DNA from: Chitinophagaceae bacterium
Lineage (GTDB): Bacteria > Bacteroidota > Bacteroidia > Chitinophagales > Chitinophagaceae
Direction of reading: 5' to 3'
DNA length: 64,000 bases
NCBI GenBank assembly: GCA_016699815.1
Contig: CP065012.1
Location: 496,001 to 560,000 of the forward strand
Positions 1-10,575 of this stretch are shown piece after piece. Every line of letters starts with the position of its first letter. Positions within the stretch are counted from its first letter, which is position 1. The notes beneath the pieces were generated by a model that saw nothing but the letters and a program-made list of their open reading frames with translations, was not told the DNA's origin and searched no databases. A program made the position numbers and the translations under genes.

Positions 1-2035
1 ATTGATGTATTTGATATTGAAATTAACGAAACCGATCCCCAAAAATTTGTAGAAATTGTAAAAGCGCTGGAACCCACATTTGGAGGCATCAACCTTGAGG
101 ATATTAAGGCCCCGGAATGTTTTTATATTGAGCAGGAATTAAAGAAGCAATGCCAAATACCGGTAATGCACGACGACCAGCATGGCACAGCAATAATTTC
201 ATCTGCGGCTTTATTGAATGCACTGGAAATACAAAAAAGAAAATAGATAAAATACAAATTGTGGTAAGTGGCGCAGGCGCTGCAGCAATGGCCTGCATAC
301 AACTTTACACCGCACTAGGCGCAAGGCCTGCCCAATTTAAAGTATTTGACATTAATGGTATTCTTCACCAGGGAAGAAGCGATATAGAAAAAATTAAACA
401 AGCTTATTGTGTAACAGAAAAATATAAAAACTTTACACTTGCCGATGCCATGAAGGATGCCGATGTTTTTTGGGTTTAAGCGTAGGCAATGTAGTTACAA
501 AAGAAATGGTAAAGTCAATGGCCAAAAACCCCATTGTATTTGCTCTTGCCAATCCGGATCCTGAAATTTCTTATACAGAAGGGACAGAAAGCCGCAAAGA
601 CCTGATAATGGCAACAGGCCGAAGTGATTTTCCCAACCAGGTTAATAATGTATTAGGCTTCCCTTATATTTTCAGGGGCGCTTTGGATGTGAGGGCCACA
701 CAAATAAATGAAACGATGAAGCTTGCTGCAGTAAAAGCACTTGCAGATTTAGCCAAATCACCAGTACCCACAATTGTAAACCTTGCGTATAATGATAATA
801 CTATTTTCTTTGGCCGGGATTATATTATTCCTAAACCGATAGACCCCAGGTTGTTGGTAACCGTTGCCCCAGCAGTAGCAAAAGCAGCCATGCAAAGTGG
901 CGTAAGCAGGCAGGCCATTGGCGATTGGGAAGCTTATGAACAGGAGCTCAATCACAGGCTGGGATTAGATAACCAACTAAGCAGGGTTATAAGCGCAAAA
1001 GCCCGAAAAGATCCAAAGCGTGTAGTATTTGCCGATGGTGAAAATGTAAAAATTATTAAAACCGCACAATTGGTTTTGGAAGAAGCTGTGGGTTTCCCCA
1101 TTTTACTGGGAGCAGAAAAGAAAATAAAATCTATTGCCGAAACTTATGGTATTGATTTAAATGAAATACCTATTATAGATTGTAAAGATGATGATTGTGA
1201 AGACCTGCGCAAACAATTTGGCGATCTCTTTTTTGAAAAAAGGCAGCGTAAAGGCGTAAATAAATACGAAGCCTACAAAATGATGAAAGACCGCAACTAT
1301 TTTGGTTGTATGATGGTAGAAACTGGCATTGCCGATTGCCTTATCAGCGGGCCAAGCAGGAAATATTCCGAAGCAATAAGGCCGGCCATACAGGTTATAG
1401 GCACCGAGCCGGGAGTTAAAAAAATTGCCGGTATGTACCTCTTATTTACCCGTAAAGGACCCTTATTTTTGGCAGACACCACCGTAAACTTCAGGCCTAC
1501 AGCAGAGGAACTGGCAGAAATAACTTTAATGGTGGCAAAAGAAGTAAAACAGTTTAATATAGAACCCAAGATTGCTATGCTCTCTTATTCAAATTTTGGC
1601 AGCAGTAATTCACCCGAAGCCAACCTGGTAAGGCAGGCAAGGGAAATTGTAAAGCAAAAAGAACCCACGCTTAAATGCGATGGCGAAATACAGGGTATTT
1701 TAGCTTTCAATAAAGAAATACTTAAAGAAAATTATCCTTTTTCGGAACTGGTGAATGAAGACGTAAATACTTTAATTTTCCCCAATCTTGTTTCGGGTAA
1801 TATTGCCTATAACTTATTGCAGGAACTGGGCAGTGCAGACAGTATTGGGCCCATACTTTTAGGATTAAACAAACCGGTACATGTATTGCAATTGGGCAGC
1901 AGCAGCCGTGGCATTTTTAATATGGTATTAATTGCCGTAGTAGATGCTCAGGTAAAAAGCAGGCAAAATGAACAGGATGAAATGAAAAGAAAACGCTGGT
2001 GGAAACGTTTTTCAAAATCATCATCAAAAATTTAA
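1..2035 (+). CDS. maeB: NADP-dependent malic enzyme with C-terminal phosphotransacetylase-like domain (5' end outside window, two frame breaks)
   Basis: Oxidatively decarboxylates malate to pyruvate and makes NADPH in the cytosol. The reading frame is open from base 1, so the N-terminus lies upstream of the window. The malic-enzyme motif HDDQHGTA is encoded near 169-192 and the nucleotide-binding run VSGAGAAAM near 264-290. From about 960 onward the protein is a phosphotransacetylase-like domain (RVVFADGEN, SGPSRKYSEAIRP), the two-domain layout of long MaeB-type enzymes, in which the second domain is usually regulatory. The frame breaks twice by one missing base: in the A-rich tract near 230-242 (LEIQKRK then KIDKIQIVV) and in the T6 run near 466-471 (ADVF then LGLSVGNV). 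Both halves join without loss of conserved sequence, which points to assembly error. The stop is 33 bases before the mlaE start, so co-transcription with mlaEF is possible. Confidence 0.93.
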
Positions 2036-2068
2036 CACCCTATCCTATTCCCGCAAAAAGAATAAAAG

Positions 2069-2805
2069 ATGAAATTTTTTACAGAACTTGGCAGATATAT
2101 GCTTATGCTGAAGGGAATGTTCAGCAAGCCGGAAAACCCAAAACTTTATTGGAAAGAATTTATGCACCAATGCTCCGAAATTAGCATGGGTGCATTGCCC
2201 ATAGTATGTATTATTTCTGTATTTATGGGTGCGGTAAGTGCGGTGCAAACAGCATACCAGCTCGTAAGCCCGCTTATACCTAAAACTACTATTGCCCAAA
2301 TTGTACGAGATACGGTAATACTGGAATTTTCCCCTACCCTTGTTTGCATTGTACTTGCAGGGGTTATTGGCAGCAAAATTGCCAGCGAACTGGGCAATAT
2401 GAGGGTGAGCGAGCAAATCGATGCATTGGAAATTATGGGAATCAATACAAAAACGTTTTTGATACTGCCTAAAATTGTTGCCGCAGTTATTGTAATTCCT
2501 ATGCTCATTGTACTATCCATGGTACTGGGAATTTGGGGTGGAAGGCTTGCCGGAGATCTATCCAATATTTTATCCAGTGCCACTTTTGATATTGGGTTAA
2601 TGCAAAACTTTATTCCGTTTAATGTATTTTTGCATTGGTAAAAGCCTATACGTTTGCATTTATTATAAGCAGTGTATCGGCGTTTTACGGGTATTATGTA
2701 AAAGGCGGCGCTTTAGAAATTGGCAAGTCAAGTACAAAATCAGTGGTTGTAAGCTGTGTGGTAATCTTATTGGCTGATTATTTACTGGCCGCTTTGCTTC
2801 TTTAA
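2069..2805 (+). CDS. mlaE: MlaE/YrbE-family ABC transporter permease (one frame break)
   Basis: Inner-membrane permease of an Mla-type ABC system, a family that moves phospholipids between the inner and outer membranes. The reconstructed protein is about 245 residues, normal for MlaE, with several hydrophobic helices and the conserved-looking segment GSKIASELGNMRVSEQIDALE followed by MGIN. The open frame as written ends early at a TAG-free HW-stop near 2641. Adding one T to the T5 run at about 2626-2630 restores VFFALVKAYTFAF and continues to the stop at 2803-2805. The ATPase gene starts 11 bases later, so the two form an operon. No MlaD (MCE) gene follows in this window. Confidence 0.9.
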
Positions 2806-2816
2806 TAAAAAAAATT

Positions 2817-3607
2817 ATGATTGAATTCAACAATATCAAAAAAAGTTTTTCGGGCAAAGTAGTTTTAGATGGTGTAAGCCATGTAATGGAAACCGGCAAA
2901 ACCAACCTCATCATAGGTACCAGCGGCAGCGGTAAAACCGTTTTGCAAAAATGCCTTGTTGGCCTAATTGAACCCGATGAAGGAGAAATAATTTATGATG
3001 GCAAAAGTTTTAATGCCATGTCTGCCGAAGAGAGAAAATTATTGCGCCAGGATATAGGCATGTTGTTCCAGGGTTCGGCTTTATTTGACAGCATGACGGT
3101 GGAAGACAATGTAAAATTTCCTTTAAACATGTTTACTACGGATAGTAACTCCAAAAAACTTTCCCGAGTAAATGAAGTATTAGCAAAAGTGAACCTTAGC
3201 GGAGTTAACAAAAAGTTTCCGGCAGAAATAAGCGGTGGTATGAAAAAAAGGGTGGGAATTGCACGTGCCATTGTATTAAACCCCAAATATTTATTTTGCG
3301 ATGAGCCCAACTCCGGCCTCGACCCCGTAACATCTATGGTTATTGACCAGTTGATTAAGCAAATAACGGTGGAACAAAACATAACTACCATTATTAATAC
3401 CCACGATATGAACAGCGTAATGGAAATTGGCGACAACATTCTTTATCTGCTGAACGGTAAAAAAGAATGGAGCGGCACAAGCAAGGATATTATTTTTCCG
3501 ACAACAAACAACTGAACCAGTTTATTTTTGCTTCGGAATTTTTGCAGGATGCCAAAGAAATGCGTATGCTTGAAGCTAAAGAAAAATTAAAAAGCAAAGG
3601 AAATTAA
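2817..3607 (+). CDS. mlaF: MlaF-family ABC transporter ATP-binding protein (one frame break near the 3' end)
   Basis: Cytosolic ATPase partner of the MlaE permease encoded just upstream. Walker A GTSGSGKT is at residues 34-41, the ABC signature ISGGMKKR is near residue 140, and Walker B is YLFCDEP followed by the D-loop SGLDP. The literal frame stops at 3515. One missing T in the T5 run near 3497-3501 explains this: with it the protein continues DIIFSDNKQLNQFIFASEF and ends KSKGN at 3607, a tail usual for this family in Bacteroidota. With that correction the gene overlaps the stop codon of the convergent metalloprotease gene by 4 bases. The order permease then ATPase, with no MCE-domain gene after it, is what is seen here; an MCE partner may be elsewhere. 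Confidence 0.9.
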
Positions 3608-6538
3608 AAGTCAGCTTTTAAAAGTTTACAAACCTTGCTACCGGCTCCTTTTATTATTTTCACAAAATACAATCCCTGCGGAAGTTGTACTACGGGTAAT
3701 TTAATGTTTTGAAGCCCTGGCAAAAATTGCACATCATTTTTTTGTAATAATATTTGGCCAGCGGCATTAGAAATGATTATTTTTCCGGCAGATTTTTCAT
3801 TTGAAAACACTTGTACAGTAAGCTTATCTTTTACCGGGTTGGGCAATATGCTTGCCCAGTTACTTATTTTTTCCTGTATCTCTACTTTTATAATTTCAGA
3901 ATAAAACCCAGTACCATTTGCCTGCAAATATTTGATTCTGTAGTATAATATATTAATTCCGGGAGGTAAATATTTATCGGTAAAACTATAAGTGGACGAA
4001 TTGCTTTTATCAATTTCGGCTATGGCATTAAACACAACCCCATTTATGCTGCGTTCAACTTCATAACTTTCTACATCGCTTTGCGTAAGCATTTGCCAGT
4101 AAGTATCCACTGCATCATTTTTATACAGCGCATTAAAATACATCAGTTTTTGAGGAACAGTAGTACAGTTAATTACGTTTACTTTAATAGAATCAATAGT
4201 ACTACAAATGGTAAAATTTTCCTGGCCACCCTGTCCGCCTGTACCGCCATTAAATACATTGGTATGCCCGGTAACTACATACCAGGTAGTATCCATAGGC
4301 TTTACATTTACCGAATCGGCATAACCGATGATGTATAAGGATGGTTTAAAACCCCAGCTATAATATTGTGCACCGGATACTTTAATACCTGCGGAATCCA
4401 ATTCGCAAATAGTAGCCGGGTTTGCCGTCATCACTATTTGGGGATAAGCACCTGCAATTACCACACTATTAAAAACTTTATTACTGGTGTCTGTTCCTTT
4501 TACAACCCTTAGTTCCATCGCATAGGTTCCGGGATTGGTATAACAAACAACTCCCGGACTTTGCAAGCTGGAAGTAGATGGGGTACCGCCGGGAAAATTC
4601 CATAACCATTCCGTAGGGCTGCCTGTAGAAAAATCGGAAACATTTACACAAGCAGGTGCACAAATGGCGCCCTGGTCCACTTTTACATCTGCTACCAAAG
4701 AATCACATGGCCTTGAAGTAAGGCGGAAACCTACAGCAGCAGTACATCCATTGGCATCTGTGCCAGTAACCATATAATATATAGAGCCTGATTGCACCCT
4801 TGCTTTTACCGATGAACCTGTTGTGCTGCTTAACCCTGTTGAAGGCGACCATGTATAAGTAAGTGCACCATTTACGCTCAAAAGGGTTGAATCGTTCCGG
4901 CACACCATTATTGTTTCATCAGTTGGGTTTTTATTCAAAACTGGTGAAGGAAAATACTGAATGGTTACATTGGCTGAATTTACGCATCCGTTTACATCTG
5001 TTCCATACGCAGTAAAAGTAGAAGTAACGTTTATTTGTGCTCGTGTTTTTGCAAGCACTGTGTTACTAAGGCCTGCTGAAGGAGTCCAATTGTAAAAACT
5101 GGCGCCACTTGCAGTTAAATCAACAGACTGAAAGCCGCAAACAGAAGGCGCCGACTGACTAATGGAAATATTGGGCAATGTATTTACCCGTATATAATTT
5201 GAAAGGTTGCGACTATCGGAATTTGTACCGTCTGACACCACTAAATTAACCGCATAATTGCCTGGAGCGTTATAGGTAATTAAACCCGGGTTTTGCAAAG
5301 TAGAGGAAGATGGGCTACCACCGGGGAAACTCCAGTTCCATGAAGTAATGTTGCCTGTTGACTGGTCGGAAAAATTTACTGCGGTACCAATACAAATATT
5401 ATTATCACTGGAAATTAATGCCGAATTAAGTAAAGCAGGGATATTTTCGGAAATAGTGCCATTTAAAAAATATTTACCCAGGCTACCGTAACCCGACTGA
5501 TTTGCATTTGAAACGCCATCAATATAAATAAAATAATTACCCGGGTACAATAAAAAATTATTTATGGAAGCATCTAATATACTTGCAGGTTTACTTATTC
5601 TTAAAGTTTCATTTAAGTCATTCTTCAACACTAATGAAATATCCAGGTTAGCTTTTATATTTGACCCCAGGCTGTAAGGCAAGGCATTTATTGAAACATA
5701 AGCCGTATCGCTTAATGAAAATGTAAATACATCCACATCGGTATTGGTAGTTATTAAACCACTGTCGGTAAAAGCGCCTGCAACAACATTCAACATTGTT
5801 GCAGAGGCATTATCGTTTCCGTGGTCATCGGTACGAAAGGTTACGCCCTGGTTTGACGGGGAAATTATTTGTGCAAGGTCACTTTGTGCATAGTTACAAC
5901 CGGCATTAAATGCAAGGTTGCTCCAGGTAGACATATTTTTATTATACCCTACTCCCATTATTGGCGCCCAGCCAATTTCTCCGGAACCTATACCATAATA
6001 GTATTCATTTGTTTTATTACAACTACCATCATATTGGCTATGATGGTTTAAAGTAAGTGTATGGCCTGCTTCATGCGATCCTGCTTCGGCTGCATTATAC
6101 TCGTTGCCGATGGCATTTACAAAAACAAAGCACACTTTGTTTGCAATACCGCCAAATGTACTCAGGTAAGCCACACCTCCTGCAGGGTTGGGATACCAAC
6201 TGCTTGATGGCGTAAATAAAACCCTCATTCTTTTTGCAGAAGGGTGGTAAAAAAATCAATGAGTCAGTGGTAATATTAATATTGAATGGCCGGTAATCTT
6301 CTGCCATCATTTTAAATACGGTTTCCACCTGTGTATCATTATATCCGGATGAGGCACAATAAATAGGGTTACCGCTATTAAAACTACTGTTCCATGCAGA
6401 GCCTGAAACGGTATGGCCGTCAAAATCGAGGAAAATTACATGGTCTGCCCCGGACAAACTGTTAAAAACAGGCACTTGTGCACTTGCCTTAAAAACAGAA
6501 AATGACAATAAAAAATAAAATAGATAAATTTTGCTCAT
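3604..6538 (-). CDS. Secreted zinc metalloprotease with PKD-like domains and T9SS type A sorting domain (one frame break)
   Basis: Predicted exported peptidase. The N-terminus has a Sec signal peptide ending ASAQ near residue 21. A metzincin-type zinc motif HEAGHTLTLNH lies near residue 156, followed by a possible Met-turn (APIMGVGY). The Gly expected at the eighth position of HExxHxxGxxH is Thr here. After the catalytic region come two PKD-like domains (SWNWSFPGGSPSSSTLQNPG and EWLWNFPGGTPSTSSLQSPG), and Ig-like units with WSPSTGL and GTDxNGC motifs between them. The last 80 residues match a T9SS type A sorting domain (ILPNPVKDKLTV, GLYFVKI). The frame breaks at the A7 run at 6249-6255 (+ strand) by one extra base or two missing; FNINITTDSL then joins PSAKRMRVLF. 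The upstream 141-residue gene ends 18 bases before this start, so the pair is probably one transcript. Confidence 0.88.
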
Positions 6539-6556
6539 CTTAGGGTAAACTAAACT

Positions 6557-6982
6557 TTAGTCGGTAACAATTATTTTGTCTTTTTCGGTTTTTTCAAAAA
6601 ATACCTGCCCGTTGGAAGTGGTGATTTTAAATGCAGAATTTTTTCTGGCGGAAATAATTGAGCCTTCATAAATCAGGCTGCCCGGCTGATCCATTTGTGT
6701 AATAGTGATAATAGCGTCTTCCATACCTTTTAACTTTCCGCCAATAGTCCTCACTTTTTCTTCGTTCCACTCATTCATATTTACCAGTATTTCTAATTGT
6801 CCAATACCCTCTAAAAATAAATTTGCTGTTTGCCCTTTTGTTGTTGAAAAAAGATTATTCACTGCCCTTTCATTTACTGCTATACGGGAAGAATTATTGC
6901 TAAAAAGTTCCTTAGCTGCATTTTGAGCAAAAGCCATTGCACCTGTAAAGCATGCAATGAAAAGCAAAATTTGTTTTTTCAT
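6557..6982 (-). CDS. Small exported protein of unknown function
   Basis: A 141-residue protein with a clear Sec signal peptide (MKKQILLFIACFTGAMAFAQ). The mature part is about 120 residues, has no cysteines, and ends in an acidic tail (EKDKIIVTD). I recognise no domain. It lies directly upstream of the secreted metalloprotease on the same strand with an 18-base gap, so the two are probably co-transcribed. By position it could be an accessory or inhibitor of the peptidase, but nothing in the sequence shows that. Confidence 0.75.
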   Translation of the reverse strand: MKKQILLFIACFTGAMAFAQNAAKELFSNNSSRIAVNERAVNNLFSTTKGQTANLFLEGIGQLEILVNMNEWNEEKVRTIGGKLKGMEDAIITITQMDQPGSLIYEGSIISARKNSAFKITTSNGQVFFEKTEKDKIIVTD

Positions 6983-7088
6983 ATGTAATTTAGTACCTGA
7001 TATATTGTAAAATTATATAATTGTTTTTACATTATCTATTAAAAAAGAAAATTAACTTCTTCGCAATCATCTAAGTAAATAGGTATCA

Positions 7089-8564
7089 ATGTTTAATTAT
7101 CCGGATATATTACCATATCAACTGGAAGAGATAATAAATCAATCTGCCAAAGCATTTACCCTGTATAAACAATATAGTTTGCAGCAAAGGGCAAAATTAT
7201 TATACGCAACGGCCTATAACCTGCAGCAGGCAGAAAAAGATATAATAAAAATTGCCGTAACAGAAACGCATCTTTCGCCGCCAAGGCTAAAAACAGAACT
7301 CAGCCGTACATGCTGGCAATTGAATAGCTATGCGGATTATTGTAAAAGTGGCCAATGGATGGATATACGGATTGATAATGCAGGAAAGGGAAAAAACACA
7401 ACCGATTTACGCAAAATGCAAATACCACTTGGGCCTGTTGCAATTTTTGGCGCAGCCAATTTTCCACTGGCCTATTCTACTGCAGGCGGAGATACAGCAT
7501 GTGCTTTAGCAGCTGGTTGTACGGTAATAGTAAAAGCCCACCCGGCACATGCCCAAAGCAGCCAGCTTATTGCGGATATTATTGCCGCAACATTAATTGA
7601 ATTGAAAATGCCAAAAAATATTTTTCAGCACCTGCATGGCGTTTCAAAAGAAATTGGAAAAGCTTTGGTAAGCCATCCACTCATAAAAGCCGTAGGGTTT
7701 ACCGGTTCATTTAAAGGAGGAAAACAAATTTTTGACTGGGGGCAGCAGCGGCCCGAACCTATTCCTGTTTTTGCAGAAATGAGCAGCGTAAACCCGGTAT
7801 TTATTTTGCAGGAAAAATTAATAACCGAAGCCGAAGAATATGCCAAACTTTTAGCTGCTTCCATCAACAGCAGTACAGGCCAGTTTTGTACCTGCCCGGG
7901 AATTATTGTGGGTATTAATAATGATAGCTTCAATAATTTTATTGTTGCACTATCAACAAATTTTTCATCCTATGCAGCAGCGCAAATGCTGAACCAGGGT
8001 ATTTTTGAAAATTATCAATCAACAATGCAATCAATTTTGCAGCAACATGCTGTTCAAAAAATTGAAATACCCAAAGCAAAAGCTTTGCCCAATGAAGCGC
8101 TACCGGCTTTGGCCATGGTAAATGCACAGGATTTTATACTGAACCCAAGTTTAATGCAGGAAGTTTTTGGCCCTTTTTGCCTTATGGTAAAATGTACCGA
8201 TTATGCCGAAATGCTTTTGGTTGCACAGCACATGCAGGGCCAGTTAACCGCTACCATTATTGCAAGTGAAAATGAAATGAATGTGCACAAAGATTTAATT
8301 GATAGTATGAAAACCCTTTGCGGAAGAATAATATTTAATGCTGTGCCCACCGGTGTACAGGTAAGCCTGGCAATGCAGCATGGCGGGCCTTACCCGGCTA
8401 CTACCGACAGCAGGTTTACCGCAGTGGGTGCCGATGGTATAAAAAGGTTTTGCCGCCCTATTGCATATCAAAACTGGCCAAACAATCATTTGCCCGAAGA
8501 ATTAAAAAATGAAAATCCTTTACAACTTTGGAGAACCGTAAATAATATTCCCGGAAGGCATTAA
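7089..8564 (+). CDS. Aldehyde dehydrogenase, 2,5-dioxovalerate (ketoglutarate semialdehyde) dehydrogenase type
   Basis: A 491-residue NAD(P)-dependent aldehyde dehydrogenase. The Rossmann region shows GPVAIFGAANFPLAYSTAGG and the substrate-channel run AGCTVIVKAHPAHAQSSQL. The general-base glutamate is in FAEMSSVNP, and the catalytic Cys is in SSTGQFCTCPG. This pattern matches the subgroup acting on 2,5-dioxopentanoate or fatty aldehydes, and differs from the ALDH7 enzyme encoded at 32.9 kb. In Bacteroidota such enzymes often serve hydroxyproline or sugar-acid breakdown, but no other gene of those pathways is beside it. It is transcribed divergently from the exported-protein/metalloprotease pair. 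The exact substrate is inferred. Confidence 0.88.
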   Translation: MFNYPDILPYQLEEIINQSAKAFTLYKQYSLQQRAKLLYATAYNLQQAEKDIIKIAVTETHLSPPRLKTELSRTCWQLNSYADYCKSGQWMDIRIDNAGKGKNTTDLRKMQIPLGPVAIFGAANFPLAYSTAGGDTACALAAGCTVIVKAHPAHAQSSQLIADIIAATLIELKMPKNIFQHLHGVSKEIGKALVSHPLIKAVGFTGSFKGGKQIFDWGQQRPEPIPVFAEMSSVNPVFILQEKLITEAEEYAKLLAASINSSTGQFCTCPGIIVGINNDSFNNFIVALSTNFSSYAAAQMLNQGIFENYQSTMQSILQQHAVQKIEIPKAKALPNEALPALAMVNAQDFILNPSLMQEVFGPFCLMVKCTDYAEMLLVAQHMQGQLTATIIASENEMNVHKDLIDSMKTLCGRIIFNAVPTGVQVSLAMQHGGPYPATTDSRFTAVGADGIKRFCRPIAYQNWPNNHLPEELKNENPLQLWRTVNNIPGRH

Positions 8565-8578
8565 TGCGTTTTACAGCA

Positions 8579-9847
8579 TCAGCGTAAAGAAGAAGTAAGC
8601 AATTTTGATTTTTCTTTAATGGCAAGGCAAATACTCACAAACAAAGAAATGAATAAATAAGCAAGCACAGCATAAGGCAACCATACTGCAAGGCCAGATA
8701 TGCCAAACCAATCGCCAGAATAAAAAATGATACCAGCGCCAAATATAAATTTTAACACTTCAAAAATCCAGGAAAATTTATTGGTATCCATCCAATCGGT
8801 TAAAGCATAAATATAAAGGAACACAAATGCACCGTAAATAAACATTTCCGGTGAACCTATAGCAGCAATATTTCCAAAAAGGTAACTTATCAGCAAAAGC
8901 AATACCAGCATTTGAGCCCAGCACCAGAATGTTGAAAATGGATTTGCAACGGTATCATACTTTTCAAAATCATACACATCGCTAATACTAAAAACAGGAA
9001 AATTTTGTTTTACATCTTCTGGCCTCCAGCCTGTTGGCTTATAAAAAACCCTGAGTTTATCTTTCCATTCTTTTGTATGCCAGGCATCTTTAAGTAATAA
9101 AGCCAAATGTTGAAAGTTTATTTTTATGGGATTCCATGTTCTGGCAGGTCTCGTAACACCATACACAGGTGATACTTCTTCCATTTCCTGCTGAAATGTT
9201 CCCAACCATTTATCCCAAAAAATAAAAATCTGGCCAAAATTTTTGTCAATATATTCCGGGTTGATGGCATGGTGCACACGGTGATGCGAAGGAGTAACTA
9301 GAAATTTTTCTAAAAACCCTATTTTATTAATGTGCCGGGTATGGTACCAAAATTGGGCAAACAAATGCAGCGGGGCTACAATAGCAATTACCACGGGCTC
9401 AATACCCAAAAGTGCAGCAGGCAATAATAAAAGTGCAAATAATTTTACAAAAATAGAAATGCTTTGCCTTAATGCGCAGGCAAGGTTAAATTCTTCGCTA
9501 CTGTGGTGGATTACATGAGCATTCCAAAAAAAATTAACTTTATGCTGCAGCGCATGTACTGCATAACCGGCAAAATCCAATAGGATGATGATAATTACAT
9601 AAGTAACCCAGGTAGTACCAATATGGGTTATTGCCCAGTGCTTGTACATCCACTCGTAGCCAAGTATGGCAATACTTAAGCCCAGCACATCTTTGGTAAC
9701 ATTGGTAACGCCACTGGCAAGGCTGCTTATAGCATCCATTGTTTTTACGGTTTCAAAACCTTTTTTCCACCCATACCATTTTTCGAAAATTACCAGCAAT
9801 AAAAAAGCAGGCATGGCAATCAATAATATTTTACCGTAGGTTTCCAT
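8579..9847 (-). CDS. Sterol desaturase / fatty acid hydroxylase superfamily membrane protein
   Basis: A 422-residue integral membrane di-iron enzyme of the fatty acid hydroxylase superfamily. The histidine clusters are visible: HALQHKVNFFWNAHVIHHS, and later HTRHI and SHHRVHHAINPEYIDKNFG. These supply the eight-or-more His di-iron ligands. Hydrophobic helices flank the core, and about 130 residues after it hold three or four further membrane segments, so it is longer than minimal family members. It is convergent with the aldehyde dehydrogenase gene, 14 bases between the stops. The substrate cannot be told from sequence; a lipid or carotenoid is most likely. Confidence 0.88.
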   Translation of the reverse strand: METYGKILLIAMPAFLLLVIFEKWYGWKKGFETVKTMDAISSLASGVTNVTKDVLGLSIAILGYEWMYKHWAITHIGTTWVTYVIIIILLDFAGYAVHALQHKVNFFWNAHVIHHSSEEFNLACALRQSISIFVKLFALLLLPAALLGIEPVVIAIVAPLHLFAQFWYHTRHINKIGFLEKFLVTPSHHRVHHAINPEYIDKNFGQIFIFWDKWLGTFQQEMEEVSPVYGVTRPARTWNPIKINFQHLALLLKDAWHTKEWKDKLRVFYKPTGWRPEDVKQNFPVFSISDVYDFEKYDTVANPFSTFWCWAQMLVLLLLISYLFGNIAAIGSPEMFIYGAFVFLYIYALTDWMDTNKFSWIFEVLKFIFGAGIIFYSGDWFGISGLAVWLPYAVLAYLFISLFVSICLAIKEKSKLLTSSLR

Positions 9848-9969
9848 ATACTATCGCTTAATGTAAATTTAAACTAAATTTTTCAAGCAAATGAAAAACT
9901 AAATAATCCAACCCATTTTCAATTTTCTCAATGCAGTACTATAATAAAAATGAAAAAAACAGGCCAAAC

Positions 9970-10371
9970 TTAATGCCCTTTTACAACTTGTCGTTTTACC
10001 ATGGCCATTGATGAAGCCAAAATAAGGTTTAGGATACTTAAAGACAACATGATAACAATTGCCGGTTTTTTAACGGGGCAATAGGCACCGTAACAACTGC
10101 TGAACAAGATAAATGTTTTTACTGCATAAGCCGCCATTAACGCACTTGTAAAAAAACCGATAGCCTTCAAAAATTTACTTTTGAAAACATAACCAGCAAT
10201 GCAGCATATAGAAAAGAAGATGAGGTATTTTCCGGGCTTGCCATAGATTTGGTTTTCCGAAAAAAAACCATTGAAAGTTTTCTGCAAATCGGGGTAAAAA
10301 GCCCAGGGCATAAAGCAACTGATAATAATAATTGCGCAAAAGGCAATACCGGCAAATGGGAAATATTTCAT
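9970..10371 (-). CDS. Small integral membrane protein of unknown function
   Basis: A 133-residue protein with four strongly hydrophobic segments (about residues 5-23, 48-66, 70-90 and 103-122). The third loop holds a CYGAYCPVKKP motif with two cysteines. I recognise no family. It sits between the desaturase gene and tRNA-Cys, on the same strand as both. The tRNA lies 45 bases upstream of its start, so it may be read from the tRNA promoter. A second frame inside it is a shadow. Confidence 0.65.
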   Translation of the reverse strand: MKYFPFAGIAFCAIIIISCFMPWAFYPDLQKTFNGFFSENQIYGKPGKYLIFFSICCIAGYVFKSKFLKAIGFFTSALMAAYAVKTFILFSSCYGAYCPVKKPAIVIMLSLSILNLILASSMAMVKRQVVKGH

Positions 10372-10415
10372 GATATAAAAAAAGCCCGTAAGGTTCCGCT
10401 CACAGGCAAGTTTTG

Positions 10416-10486
10416 AGGTCCCTAGCGGATTCGAACCGCTGTAGAAGCTTTTGCAGAGCTTTGCCTAGCCACTCGGCCAAAGGACC
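10416..10486 (-). tRNA. tRNA-Cys (anticodon GCA)
   Basis: Read on the minus strand, the sequence folds into a 71-base cloverleaf. The acceptor stem is GGTCCTT paired with AGGGACC (one G-U), the anticodon loop is CTGCAAA with anticodon GCA, and the T arm contains GGTTCGAATCC. The discriminator base is T, as expected for tRNA-Cys. No CCA is encoded. Confidence 0.95.
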
Positions 10487-10575
10487 TTATTACTCAAATT
10501 ACGGTTAAAATTTATTCCTCTTTGAGTTGGCAAAAATAGGGTATTTTTATCCATAAATTAAATGTTTTGACTAAA

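Noticed and set aside
2620..2645. Programmed ribosomal frameshifting in mlaE, ALDH7 and others
   Set aside because: The breaks occur in several unrelated genes, in both directions, at plain homopolymers. Assembly error is simpler.
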